A stretch of DNA of 64,000 bases. Origin: Pseudonocardia hierapolitana (GTDB taxonomy: Bacteria; Actinomycetota; Actinomycetes; Mycobacteriales; Pseudonocardiaceae). Both the position numbers and the translations under genes were made by a program. This document shows, piece after piece, positions 8,813 through 15,874 of this stretch. The stretch is taken from NCBI RefSeq assembly GCF_007994075.1, contig NZ_VIWU01000001.1, forward strand, positions 6,944,001-7,008,000, in the 5' to 3' direction. The first letter of the stretch is position 1; each line of letters opens with the position of its first letter. Under the pieces are notes generated by a model. It was not told the DNA's origin. It was given only the letters and a program-made list of their open reading frames with translations, and did not search any database.

Positions 8813-9421
8813 ATGGCGACCTCTTTCTCCGTGACCTGGGACTACCGCTGCCCGTTCGCCCGCAATGCCCACGAGCACATCCTCACGGGCCTTGCAGCCG
8901 GCGCCGACTGGAATGTGCAGTTCCTCCCGTTCTCGCTCGGCCAGGCGCACGTGGAGGAAGGTGGGGTGAGCGTCTGGGACGACCCCTCGCAGGACTCCGG
9001 GATCCTCGCCCTGCAGGCCGGGGTCGTGGTGCGGGACTCCTACCCCGACCTCTTCCCGGCCGTGCACCGCGGCCTCTTCGCGGCCCGGCACGACGACGGG
9101 CTGCACCTGGAGGACCGGGCGGTCGTCGAGAAGGTGCTCACCGAGCACGGCGTGCCGGCAGCGGCCGTGTTCGAGCAGGTCGACTCCGGCGCCGCGCTCG
9201 CGAATGTCCGCGCCGAGCACGAGCGCTACGTCGCCTCGCACACGGTGTGGGGTGTGCCCACGTTCATCGCAGGCGACGAGGCCGTGTTCGTCCGGCTCAT
9301 GGACCGCTCCCCGATCGGGAGCGAGGCCGCGCCGTCGATCAGGACCATCGACCGGGTCGTGGACCTGCTCACCGGCTGGCCGGAGCTCAACGAGTTCAAG
9401 CACACCGTCGTCCGGCGCTGA
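8813..9421 (+). CDS. DsbA-family thioredoxin-fold protein
   Basis: 202 aa with a DsbA/2-hydroxychromene-2-carboxylate isomerase fold. The redox-site position reads DYRCPFARNA, so only one cysteine of the usual CxxC is present. The cis-proline loop is VWGVPTF. Helical insertion residues are typical of actinobacterial DsbA-like, mycothiol-linked oxidoreductases or nitroreductases. There is no signal peptide, so it is cytoplasmic. It begins 29 bp after the molybdoenzyme stop and is probably cotranscribed, perhaps as a thiol-dependent partner. A single-Cys site suggests a mixed-disulfide (mycothiol-type) or glutathione-transferase-like mechanism rather than dithiol exchange. It meets the convergent ABC operon 4 bp downstream. 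Confidence 0.8.
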   Translation: MATSFSVTWDYRCPFARNAHEHILTGLAAGADWNVQFLPFSLGQAHVEEGGVSVWDDPSQDSGILALQAGVVVRDSYPDLFPAVHRGLFAARHDDGLHLEDRAVVEKVLTEHGVPAAAVFEQVDSGAALANVRAEHERYVASHTVWGVPTFIAGDEAVFVRLMDRSPIGSEAAPSIRTIDRVVDLLTGWPELNEFKHTVVRR

Positions 9422-9425
9422 ACCG

Positions 9426-10394
9426 TCACGACAGGGGCTTGCGGGGCAGACCGGGCGGGTTGATCTCCGAGGTGGCGACGGCCTCGCTGCCGAGGTTCCA
9501 GCGGTCCAGCACCTCGGCGTACGACCCGTTCCGGATCACCGTGTTCAGCGCCTCGTTGAGCGCGCGCACGAGCCCGTTGTCCTTGCGGGTCATGGCCGCG
9601 ATGTCGGCCTTGACATCGCCCCCGCCCGACACCGACCCGACGATCCTGGTCGTGCCGCCGACGGCGACGTGGTAGGCGAGCGTCGGGTTCGGGCCCAGGT
9701 AGGCGTCGATGCGCCCGGAGTCCAGGGCGAGGTAGTAGTCGCCAGGGCTCTGGTAGTACCGGAAGTCCACGGGGGCGAGCCCGGCCGCGCGGTTCTGCTC
9801 GTCCCAGCGCAGCAGGATCTCCTCCTGGTTGGTGCCCGAACCCACCGAGATCGTGAGCCCGGCGACGTCCTTCGGCTCCGCGATCCGCTGGATCGGGGAG
9901 TCCTCGCGCACCTCGAACGACACGGTGTCGACGCGGTAGGTGGCGAAGTCGTACTTGTCCTTGCGCTCCTCGGTCACCGTGACGTTCGAGAAGCCGGCGT
10001 CGTACTGGCCGGACTCGACGGCGAGGAAGAGGTTCTCCCACGACGTCGGCTCCAGGTGCAGCTCCAGCCCGAGGACGTCGGCGACGAGATGGGCGATGTC
10101 CGGCTCGACACCGATCACGGTGGTGTCGTCGTCGGCGCGGAAGGACAGCGGGGGGTTGCCGGAGCCGGTGGTGCCGACCACGAGCCGGCCGCGGTCGCGG
10201 ATCTCCTGCGGCACGAGCGCCGCGATCGCGTCCACTTTCTCGGCGCGCACCCGGTTCTGCTCTGGGCTCGTGTTCACCGTGGCGCCCGGCGGCGCGGCCC
10301 GCTGGGCGACCTGGTCCGGATCGGGGCCGGCGCACGCGACGGAGGCGAGCGTCAGCAGGACGGCGGCCAGGAGAGGGCTCCAGAACCTCGACAC
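9426..10394 (-). CDS. Amino-acid ABC transporter substrate-binding lipoprotein (PAAT family)
   Basis: Extracytoplasmic solute-binding protein, family 3, 322 aa. Signal peptide with lipobox SVAC, Cys21. The mature domain has the SBP_bac_3 pattern GRLVVGTTGSGNPPLSFR, IGVEPDIAHLVADVLG, ESGQYDAGFSNVTVTEERK and DAYLGPNPTLAYHV. GTG 10394 is preceded by GGAGGAAA. It is last in the operon acetyltransferase - permease - ATPase - binding protein. Because a cysteine-type leader peptide heads the operon, the ligand is likely a sulfur-containing amino acid (cystine, S-alkylcysteine or similar); this is inference. Confidence 0.9.
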   Translation of the reverse strand: MSRFWSPLLAAVLLTLASVACAGPDPDQVAQRAAPPGATVNTSPEQNRVRAEKVDAIAALVPQEIRDRGRLVVGTTGSGNPPLSFRADDDTTVIGVEPDIAHLVADVLGLELHLEPTSWENLFLAVESGQYDAGFSNVTVTEERKDKYDFATYRVDTVSFEVREDSPIQRIAEPKDVAGLTISVGSGTNQEEILLRWDEQNRAAGLAPVDFRYYQSPGDYYLALDSGRIDAYLGPNPTLAYHVAVGGTTRIVGSVSGGGDVKADIAAMTRKDNGLVRALNEALNTVIRNGSYAEVLDRWNLGSEAVATSEINPPGLPRKPLS

Positions 10395-10441
10395 GTGATT
10401 TCCTCCGATGGGCTTCAGCGATGAACGCGTCAGGGATGAAC

Positions 10442-11209
10442 TCAGTGGCGGACTGCGCCGAGGAACGCGCGAGTGCGTTCCTCTCGTGGTGCGTCGAGCA
10501 CCTGGGCCGGCGGACCCTGCTCGACCACGCGGCCGGCGTCGAGGAACACCACGGTGTCGGCCGCCTCGCGGGCGAAGCCGATCTCGTGGGTGACGACGAT
10601 CATGGTCGTGCCGGTGCCTGCGAGGTCGCGCATCACGTCGAGCACCTCGCCGACCAACTCCGGGTCGAGGGCCGACGTCGGTTCGTCGAAAAGCACGAGC
10701 TTCGGGCGCAGCGCGAGCGCCCGCGCGATCGCGACCCGCTGCTGCTGGCCGCCGGACAGCCGCCGCGGGTACTCGTCGGTCTTGTCGGCGAGCCCGACCC
10801 GGTCCAGCAGCTCCCGTGCGTGCGCGGTGGCAGCGGCGCGGTCGCGGCCCTGCGCCGACACCGGCGCCTCCACGACGTTCTCCAGCACCGTGATGTGCGG
10901 GAAGAGGTTGAAGCTCTGGAAGACGAACCCGATGTGCGTGCGCTGGCGCAGGATGTGCCGCTCCGACAGCTCGTGCAGCCGGTTGCCGGATCGGCGGTAG
11001 CCCATCAGCTCGCCGTCGACGAGGACGGACCCCTTGTCGACCTTCTCCAGGTGGTTGATCGCGCGCAGCAGCGTGGACTTGCCCGAGCCCGACGGCCCGA
11101 GCAGCACGGTGGCCTCGCCCCTGCGCACGGTGAGATCGATCCCGCGCAGGACTTCCAGCGCGCCGAAGCTCTTGTGGACGCCCCGCAGCTCCACCATGGG
11201 CGTACTCAT
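10442..11209 (-). CDS. Amino-acid ABC transporter ATP-binding protein (GlnQ/TcyN type)
   Basis: 255 aa PAAT-type ATPase. Walker A GPSGSGKST, Q-loop FQSFNLFPHITVLENV, signature LSGGQQQR, Walker B LVLFDEPTSALDPE and H-loop VTHEIGFA. The ATG at 11209 overlaps the permease stop by 4 bp (ATGA), indicating translational coupling. A second ATG at 11197 (MVELRGVHKSFG) could also serve. It energises uptake with the permease upstream and the lipoprotein downstream. Cytoplasmic, membrane-associated. Confidence 0.93.
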   Translation of the reverse strand: MSTPMVELRGVHKSFGALEVLRGIDLTVRRGEATVLLGPSGSGKSTLLRAINHLEKVDKGSVLVDGELMGYRRSGNRLHELSERHILRQRTHIGFVFQSFNLFPHITVLENVVEAPVSAQGRDRAAATAHARELLDRVGLADKTDEYPRRLSGGQQQRVAIARALALRPKLVLFDEPTSALDPELVGEVLDVMRDLAGTGTTMIVVTHEIGFAREAADTVVFLDAGRVVEQGPPAQVLDAPREERTRAFLGAVRH

Positions 11210-12138
11210 GACGCGCCCCGCCGCAGGGTGGCCCGCAGCCGCTGGAGCGGGGTGGGGGGCAGTGCCCGCTGCGCGCCGCGGGCGTAGTGGCGCTCGACGT
11301 AGAACTGCGCGATGGACATGACCGTGGTGAGCGCGAGGTACCAGATGGCCGCGACGAGCAGCAGCGGGATCACCCGGCCGTTGCGCGTGTAGATCACCTG
11401 CACCTGGTAGAAGAGCTCGGACAGCGCCATGATGTAGACCACCGACGTGCCCTTGACCAGGCCGATAAGTTCGTTCCCCGCCGTCGGGACGATCGTGCGC
11501 ATGGCCTGCGGCAGCTGGATCCGGCGGAACTGCCGCAGCTTCGGGATGCCCAGCGCCGCGGCCGCCTCGAGCTGGCCTGAGTCCACCGCGAGGAACCCGG
11601 CGCGCACCACCTCGGCGGCGTAGGCGGCCTGGTGCAGCGCGAGCCCCAGCACCGCCGCCGTCACGGGGCTGACCAGGTCCATCGTCCCGATCTCGACGAA
11701 CGTCGGGCCGAACGGGACGCCGAACCCGATCGTCCGGTAGAGCAGCGCGAGGTTGTACCAGAAGAGCAGCTGCAGGATCAGCGGCACCGAGCGGAAGACC
11801 CAGATGTAGGTCCAGCTCACCGAGCGCAGGAGCGGGTTGGGCGACATGCGCATCACCGCGAGGACCGTGCCCAGCGCGAACCCGAGGACGATCCCCAGCA
11901 CGGTGAGCTGCAACGTGAGCGCGACCGACCGCAGGATCGACGGCGCGAACAGGAACTGCCCGACCGTCGGCCAGTCCCACGCCGGGTTCGTGACCAGCGC
12001 GTTGATCGACATCGCGAGCAGCACGGCCACCACGGCCGTTGCCACCCACCGCCACGGGTGCCGGGCCGGGACGATCCGCAGCTCCTCGGCCGGGCCGTGC
12101 AGCACGGGGGCCGGCGCGACGTCCCTGGAGAGCGTCAT
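11206..12138 (-). CDS. Amino-acid ABC transporter permease
   Basis: 310 aa polar-amino-acid permease (HisM/GlnP class). It has an extended N-terminus, then a His/Glu/Gln-type permease region with about five membrane segments. The EAA loop is visible in the form ALHQAAYAAEVVRAGFLAVDSGQLEAA ... LGIPKLRQFRRIQLPQA. Its ATG overlaps the stop of the acetyltransferase gene by 4 bp, and its own stop overlaps the ATPase start by 4 bp. A single permease gene implies a homodimeric channel. Function follows from the flanking ATPase and binding protein. Confidence 0.92.
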   Translation of the reverse strand: MTLSRDVAPAPVLHGPAEELRIVPARHPWRWVATAVVAVLLAMSINALVTNPAWDWPTVGQFLFAPSILRSVALTLQLTVLGIVLGFALGTVLAVMRMSPNPLLRSVSWTYIWVFRSVPLILQLLFWYNLALLYRTIGFGVPFGPTFVEIGTMDLVSPVTAAVLGLALHQAAYAAEVVRAGFLAVDSGQLEAAAALGIPKLRQFRRIQLPQAMRTIVPTAGNELIGLVKGTSVVYIMALSELFYQVQVIYTRNGRVIPLLLVAAIWYLALTTVMSIAQFYVERHYARGAQRALPPTPLQRLRATLRRGAS

Positions 12139-12620
12139 GGCCTGATCACCTTCTCGAACGGGTGCGGGCCGATCCGCTCCGGCGGCAGGTCCGGGTCGTA
12201 GAGCGGGGTGTAGCCGGTGGCGAGGTAGAGCCCCTTCGCCTCCGGCTGGCGGGGTCCGGTCGTCAGGTGGATCCGTTGATAGCCGCGCGCGGCGATCTCC
12301 CTCTCCAGCTCGGCGAGCACCCGCCGGGCGAGGCCCCGGCGCCGGTGCGCCGAGTGCGTCCAGATCCGCTTCAGCTCGGCCGTGCGCCCGTCGAAGCGGC
12401 GGAACGCGCCCCCGGCCACCGGCTCGCCCCCTTCGAGCAGGAGGAGCAGGCCACCGTCGGGCGGCCCGAACTCGGCGGCGCCGCGCAGCGCCTCCTGGCG
12501 CAGGTCGCCCAAGGTGTGGCCGTAGCGGGTGGAGTACTCCCGGTCCAGCTCGGCGAGCAACGGCAGGACGAGCGGGTCGGTGTAGGCGACCAGGCGTGCG
12601 TCGAGTGCCGGTGCACTCAT
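12135..12620 (-). CDS. GNAT-family N-acetyltransferase
   Basis: 161 aa acetyl-CoA-dependent N-acetyltransferase. The acetyl-CoA pyrophosphate-binding motif A appears as HSAHRRRGLARRVLAELEREIAARGY, and the following GYTPLYDPDLPPERIGPHPFEKVI is typical of the GNAT C-terminus. The ATG at 12620 has GGAGG six bases upstream. It heads an amino-acid ABC operon and is translationally coupled to it. In B. subtilis the ytmI (snaA) acetyltransferase gene sits in the same position before tcyJKLMN and modifies S-alkylcysteines before oxidative C-S cleavage. By analogy, this protein may N-acetylate the imported sulfur amino acid, but the substrate is not shown by sequence. Confidence 0.87.
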   Translation of the reverse strand: MSAPALDARLVAYTDPLVLPLLAELDREYSTRYGHTLGDLRQEALRGAAEFGPPDGGLLLLLEGGEPVAGGAFRRFDGRTAELKRIWTHSAHRRRGLARRVLAELEREIAARGYQRIHLTTGPRQPEAKGLYLATGYTPLYDPDLPPERIGPHPFEKVIRP

Positions 12621-12688
12621 CGGATCCTCCGGAAGAAGGCAGGGGTGAACGCCCGCGACAGCGGTGTTCAGGGGAATGCGCGGAAGGA

Positions 12689-12757
12689 TCAGCGACAGAG
12701 CGCGGTCTGCGTGCGGCACAGGTCGACGTGCCGCCGCCGCGACCCGGAAAAGCGCAT
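12689..12757 (-). CDS. Cysteine-type sulfur leader peptide of the acetyltransferase/ABC operon
   Basis: 22-codon ORF starting at ATG 12757 and ending ...RRRHVDLCRTQTALCR-stop. The HVDL core and closing C-R match the short actinobacterial leader peptides found before sulfur-assimilation operons, which are thought to sense cysteinyl-tRNA by ribosome stalling. Two Cys codons lie at positions 14 and 21. A TTGACA-N17-CATAAA promoter ends 8 nt before the ATG, so the mRNA would start at or near the first codon (leaderless). A hairpin GAAC..CCGC/GCGG..GTTC can form between the leader stop and the acetyltransferase RBS. D-L-x4-[ST]-A-x-C-R is shared with two other leaders in this window. Confidence 0.8.
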   Translation of the reverse strand: MRFSGSRRRHVDLCRTQTALCR

Positions 12758-12765
12758 GCGCAAAC

Positions 12766-12794
12766 TTTATGTCGGCACTCGTGCGGGTTGTCAA
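12766..12794 (-). promoter_or_regulatory. Sigma-70-type promoter of the sulfur amino-acid operon
   Basis: Minus-strand TTGACA (12794-12789), 17-bp spacer, CATAAA (12771-12766). The -35 is a perfect consensus. The predicted transcript starts within a few bases of the leader ATG at 12757. Confidence 0.7.
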
Positions 12795-12827
12795 GTCACG
12801 CGAAATGCCGCACACAATTGGCCGGAC

Positions 12828-12876
12828 ATGTTCGGCGTGAAATGTTCGGCGTGAAATGTTCGGGGGAAATGTCCGA
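12828..12876. repeat. 14-bp tandem repeat upstream of the sulfur operon promoter
   Basis: The unit ATGTTCGGCGTGAA occurs twice without change (12828-12841, 12842-12855), then as a 13-nt variant with GGGGG, then as a partial ATGTCCGA. GGACAT just before and ATGTCC at the end give it an inverted frame. It lies between the ssuC stop and the -35 box at 12794, the usual place for an activator-binding array. Confidence 0.6.
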
Positions 12877-12890
12877 GGGCTTTCGTGCAC

Positions 12891-13700
12891 TCATGTCCAG
12901 CGGCGCAGCAGCCGGCGCTCGGCGAGACCGAGCAGGCCGTCGGTCACCTTGCCGAGCACCGCGAGCAGCACGATCGCGAGCAGCAGGATGTCGGTGCGGC
13001 CGGTGTTCTGGCTGTCGATGAGCAGGAAACCGAGCCCGATCGACGAGGCGATCAGTTCGGCGGCCACCAGGAAGAGCCAGCCCTGGGCGAGGCCCAGCCG
13101 CAGCCCCGCCAGCGCGCCGGGCGCGATCGCGGGCAGCTGGATCTGCAGGAACAGCCGCACGCCGGTGCGGCCGTACGCGTGGCCGACCTCGACGAGGTGC
13201 CGGTCGACGTGGGCGAGTGCCGCCGACACCGTGGTGTAGACGGGGAAGAACGCGCCGATCGCCACGAGCGTGATCTTCGGTGTCTCGCCGATGCCCAGCC
13301 AGAGCAGCAGCAGCGGCACCCACGCCAGTGACGGCACCGCCCGTACGGCTTGGATGGACGGCGCAAGGAGCGCCCGCGCCGGGCGGGAGAGCCCGACGAT
13401 GCCGCCCAGCACCAGGCCGGCCCCCGCGCCGAAGGCGAACCCGGCGAGCACGCGCTGGGTGCTGATCGCGATGTGCAGCCACAGCTCGCCGCGGCGCAGG
13501 AGCTCCGCGAGCGCGGCGAGCACCGCACCCGGCGTGGGCAGCTGCGACGGCGAGAACTCGCCCGACGTCGCCAGTACCTGCCATGCCAGCACGAACAGCA
13601 CCGGGACGACGAGCCCGAGCAGCGCGGACCCGGCGAGACCGCGGGCGCGGTGTGGCGCGACGGGCGGGGCCGGCGCGGGTCGGCGCTCGGTGAGCGTCAT
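12891..13700 (-). CDS. ssuC: Sulfonate/nitrate/taurine-type ABC transporter permease
   Basis: 269 aa permease of the SsuC/TauC family with about six hydrophobic segments. The cytoplasmic EAA-type loop region is AHVDRHLVEVGHAYGRTGVRLFLQIQLPAIAPGALAGLRLGLAQGW. The ATG at 13700 overlaps the stop of the binding protein by 4 bp (ATGA). Last gene of ssuB-ssuA-ssuC. The tandem repeats of the next operon follow directly, with no obvious terminator between. Substrate class (aliphatic sulfonate or another organosulfur compound) is inferred from the family and the sulfur leader at the head of the operon. Confidence 0.9.
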   Translation of the reverse strand: MTLTERRPAPAPPVAPHRARGLAGSALLGLVVPVLFVLAWQVLATSGEFSPSQLPTPGAVLAALAELLRRGELWLHIAISTQRVLAGFAFGAGAGLVLGGIVGLSRPARALLAPSIQAVRAVPSLAWVPLLLLWLGIGETPKITLVAIGAFFPVYTTVSAALAHVDRHLVEVGHAYGRTGVRLFLQIQLPAIAPGALAGLRLGLAQGWLFLVAAELIASSIGLGFLLIDSQNTGRTDILLLAIVLLAVLGKVTDGLLGLAERRLLRRWT

Positions 13701-14725
13701 GATCCGGCCGAGGTGGCGCCTCGCGCCGCTTCGGCGAACCTCGGCTCGAACAGCGTGTCCAACGCGGTCCTCGCCTCCTGTTCCGAGCGCACCAGACCGT
13801 CGCTCACCAGCAGGGGCAGCAGCCGGGAGAGCACGGCGCGCTGCGGCTCGCCCGGCACCGGGTCGATGTCGAGCTGGGTGCGTGTGAGCAGCTGCTGGCG
13901 GGCGATCTCCGGCTTGATGCTCGCCGCCGTCGCGAGGGTCTGCACGGCCGCGTCCGGGTTCTCCTGGATCCAGGCACGGGCCCGCTCGTAGGCACGCACG
14001 ACCGTCTGGGCGACGTCCGGCTTCTGCACCAGGAACTCCTCGTCGGCGTTCAGCAGTCCGTAGGAGTTGAAGTCGAGGTTGCGGTAGATCAGCCGGGACC
14101 CCACCTCCAGCTCGGTCTGCGCCATGAACGGGTCGAGCCCGGCCCATGCGGCGACGTCGCCGCGCTCGAGCGCGATCTTGCCGTCGGAGTGCTGGAGGTT
14201 GACGATCTCCACGTCCGACGCCGAGAGACCGGCCTGGGCGAGTGTCTGCAGGAGGAAGAAGTACGGGTCGGTGCCCTGGGTGGCCGCGATCTTCTGCCCG
14301 CGCAGCTGCGCCGGATCCGTGATCGTGGAGTCCCGCGGCACGACGATCGCCGACCACTCGGGGCGGCTGTAGACGTCGATCGAGCGGATCGGCGAACCGT
14401 TCGCCCTGGCCAGCAGCGCCGGCGTGCCCGCGGTGGAGCCGATGTCGATCGCGTTCGCGCGCAGGTTCTCGTTGGCCTTGTTGCTGCCCTGCGAGAGCAC
14501 CCACTCGACGGAGCCGGGGCCGAGCTCCTGCTCGAGCCACCCCTGCTCCTTGATCACGAGGCTCTCGGGGTTGTAGTAGGCGTAGTCGAGGCGCACCTGG
14601 ACGCCGGCCGGAGCCTGCGCGTCGACGGAGCCGTCGGCGTTCTCGCCGGAGACGCACCCGGCGAGCAGGCCGAATGCGGCGACGAGCCCACCGATGCGGG
14701 CGAGGAGGGGGAGCGAGCGGGTCAT
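13697..14725 (-). CDS. ssuA: Sulfonate-type ABC transporter substrate-binding lipoprotein
   Basis: 342 aa, SsuA/TauA/NMT1-like. The signal peptide ends in lipobox LLAGC with Cys24. The mature chain has VRLDYAYYNPESLVIKEQGWLEQEL, SNKANENLRANAIDIGSTAGTPALLARANG and KIAATQGTDPYFFLLQTLAQAGL, the usual nitrate/sulfonate-binding pattern. It follows ssuB by 17 bp and overlaps ssuC by 4 bp. It probably presents an organosulfur compound for uptake; the ligand cannot be read from sequence. Confidence 0.9.
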   Translation of the reverse strand: MTRSLPLLARIGGLVAAFGLLAGCVSGENADGSVDAQAPAGVQVRLDYAYYNPESLVIKEQGWLEQELGPGSVEWVLSQGSNKANENLRANAIDIGSTAGTPALLARANGSPIRSIDVYSRPEWSAIVVPRDSTITDPAQLRGQKIAATQGTDPYFFLLQTLAQAGLSASDVEIVNLQHSDGKIALERGDVAAWAGLDPFMAQTELEVGSRLIYRNLDFNSYGLLNADEEFLVQKPDVAQTVVRAYERARAWIQENPDAAVQTLATAASIKPEIARQQLLTRTQLDIDPVPGEPQRAVLSRLLPLLVSDGLVRSEQEARTALDTLFEPRFAEAARGATSAGS

Positions 14726-14742
14726 CGTGGTCTCCGGGTGGA

Positions 14743-15525
14743 TCAGGGCTGGTGGCGGGGCACGCCGAGGCGGTCGAGCAGCTGGACGCGCAGTGCGGCG
14801 AGCACCGGGTCGGCGCGGTCGCGGGGACGGGCGCCGGGCACGTCGAGCGCGTGCCCGATGCCGGAACCGGCACCCGGCTGCGGGGGTGCGAGCACGACGA
14901 CGCGGTCGGCGAGCTGGAGCGCCTCGTCGACGTCGTGGGTGACGAGCAGGACGGTGGCACCCGCCGCGCGCTGCAGGTCGTCGACGAGATCCTGCATGCG
15001 CAGGCGGGTGAGGGCGTCGAGGGCGGCGAACGGCTCGTCGAGCAGGAGCACGCCGGGACGGCGCACGAGGGCCCTGGCGAGCGCGGTGCGCTGGGCCATC
15101 CCGCCGGAGACCGCCCGCGGCCGGTACCCGGCGAACGCGGCCAGCCCGACGAGGTCGAGCGCGCGCTCCACCTCGGCCCGCCGCTCGGCCCGCGACCCGC
15201 CGTCCGGCAGGCCGAACGCGACGTTCTCGGAGAGGGTGCGCCACGGCAGCAGGCGCGGCTCCTGGAACACGACGGCCGCGCGCGGATCGATCCCCTCGAC
15301 GCGTGCCCCGTCGATCAGCACCTCGCCCGACGTCGGACGATCGAGCCCGGCGACGAGCCGCAGCAGGGTCGACTTGCCGCACCCGGACGCGCCGAGCAGC
15401 GCGACCACCTCGCCCGCCGCGACGTCGAGGTCGATCCCGTCGAGGACGGTGTGCGCGTCGAAGGCGCGACCGACGCCGCGGAGCGTGACGGGAGCCGCGG
15501 CCAGCCGCGTGGCGGTGGTCTGCAC
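14743..15525 (-). CDS. ssuB: Sulfonate-type ABC transporter ATP-binding protein
   Basis: 260 aa ATPase with Walker A GASGCGKST, Q-loop FQEPRLLPWRTLSENV (the LLPW form typical of the SsuB/TauB/NrtD group), signature VSGGMAQR, Walker B VLLLDEPFAALD and H-loop VTHDVDEA. GTG start at 15525 with AAGGA about 8 bases upstream. First structural gene of ssuBAC, preceded by its own leader peptide. Cytoplasmic partner of the SsuC permease. Confidence 0.91.
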   Translation of the reverse strand: MQTTATRLAAAPVTLRGVGRAFDAHTVLDGIDLDVAAGEVVALLGASGCGKSTLLRLVAGLDRPTSGEVLIDGARVEGIDPRAAVVFQEPRLLPWRTLSENVAFGLPDGGSRAERRAEVERALDLVGLAAFAGYRPRAVSGGMAQRTALARALVRRPGVLLLDEPFAALDALTRLRMQDLVDDLQRAAGATVLLVTHDVDEALQLADRVVVLAPPQPGAGSGIGHALDVPGARPRDRADPVLAALRVQLLDRLGVPRHQP

Positions 15526-15561
15526 GAAGAGATCCTTGTCGGGAGGAGGGGAGTGGGTCCG

Positions 15562-15654
15562 CTACCACCGACAGGCGGCGCTCACCCCGTACCCGAGGTC
15601 GAGCCACAGCCGGGCGGCGAGATCCTCGCCTGCTCCACGGTCCGTGTGCGCCAC
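15562..15654 (-). CDS. Leader peptide of ssuBAC (cysteine type)
   Basis: 30-codon ORF from GTG 15654 ending RLWLDLGYGVSAACRW-stop, 37 bp before the ssuB start. The spacing D-L-x4-S-A-x-C-R is the same as in the other two leaders of this window, although the usual RRHVDL is degenerate (RLWLDL). A minus-strand TTGCCC-N18-TAGCGT promoter ends 6 nt before the GTG, so the message is probably leaderless. Position and pattern argue for cysteine-dependent attenuation of ssuBAC. Weaker than its divergent twin, because the N-terminal half has no conserved feature. Confidence 0.6.
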   Translation of the reverse strand: MAHTDRGAGEDLAARLWLDLGYGVSAACRW

Positions 15655-15660
15655 GACGGC

Positions 15661-15690
15661 ACGCTATTCGGCGCAGGTGGTCCGGGGCAA
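15661..15690 (-). promoter_or_regulatory. Promoter for the ssuBAC leader and operon
   Basis: Minus strand TTGCCC (15690-15685), 18-bp spacer, TAGCGT (15666-15661), then 6 nt to GTG 15654. Same -10 hexamer as the divergent promoter 50-80 bp away. Confidence 0.6.
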
Positions 15691-15715
15691 ACGCCGTGAC
15701 GGGGATCATCGCCCC

Positions 15716-15744
15716 TTGTCGGTGCGGCGAGCCGCGCATAGCGT
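15716..15744 (+). promoter_or_regulatory. Promoter for the monooxygenase-operon leader
   Basis: TTGTCG (15716-15721), 17-bp spacer, TAGCGT (15739-15744), then 7 nt to GTG 15752. The divergent -35 boxes are about 25 bp apart, so one regulator bound between them could control both operons. Confidence 0.6.
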
Positions 15745-15751
15745 CGATTGC

Positions 15752-15826
15752 GTGGTGGGAACACCGTTGGTAGGTCGCCGGTTCATCGATCTGATGCGGG
15801 TGCACAGTGCCCGTTGTCGGAACTGA
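15752..15826 (+). CDS. Leader peptide of the LLM monooxygenase operon (cysteine type)
   Basis: 24-codon ORF from GTG 15752 ending GRRFIDLMRVHSARCRN-stop. RR-x-I-D-L-M-R-V-x-S-A-x-C-R is the classical form of short actinobacterial sulfur-gene leaders, with one late Cys codon. It lies 7 nt behind a TAGCGT -10 box, so it is probably translated from a leaderless transcript, and 48 bp before the first monooxygenase. The downstream sequence repeats a GGACATTTC word also present at the 12.8-kb repeat array. Confidence 0.8.
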   Translation: MVGTPLVGRRFIDLMRVHSARCRN

Positions 15827-15874
15827 CCGGACATTTCATTCGACCCGTCATCCGTTCCGCCCGAGAGGCAGGAA

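Noticed and set aside
12828..12876. Tandem repeats as a CRISPR array
   Set aside because: Units are 14 bp and contiguous, with no spacers and no cas genes.
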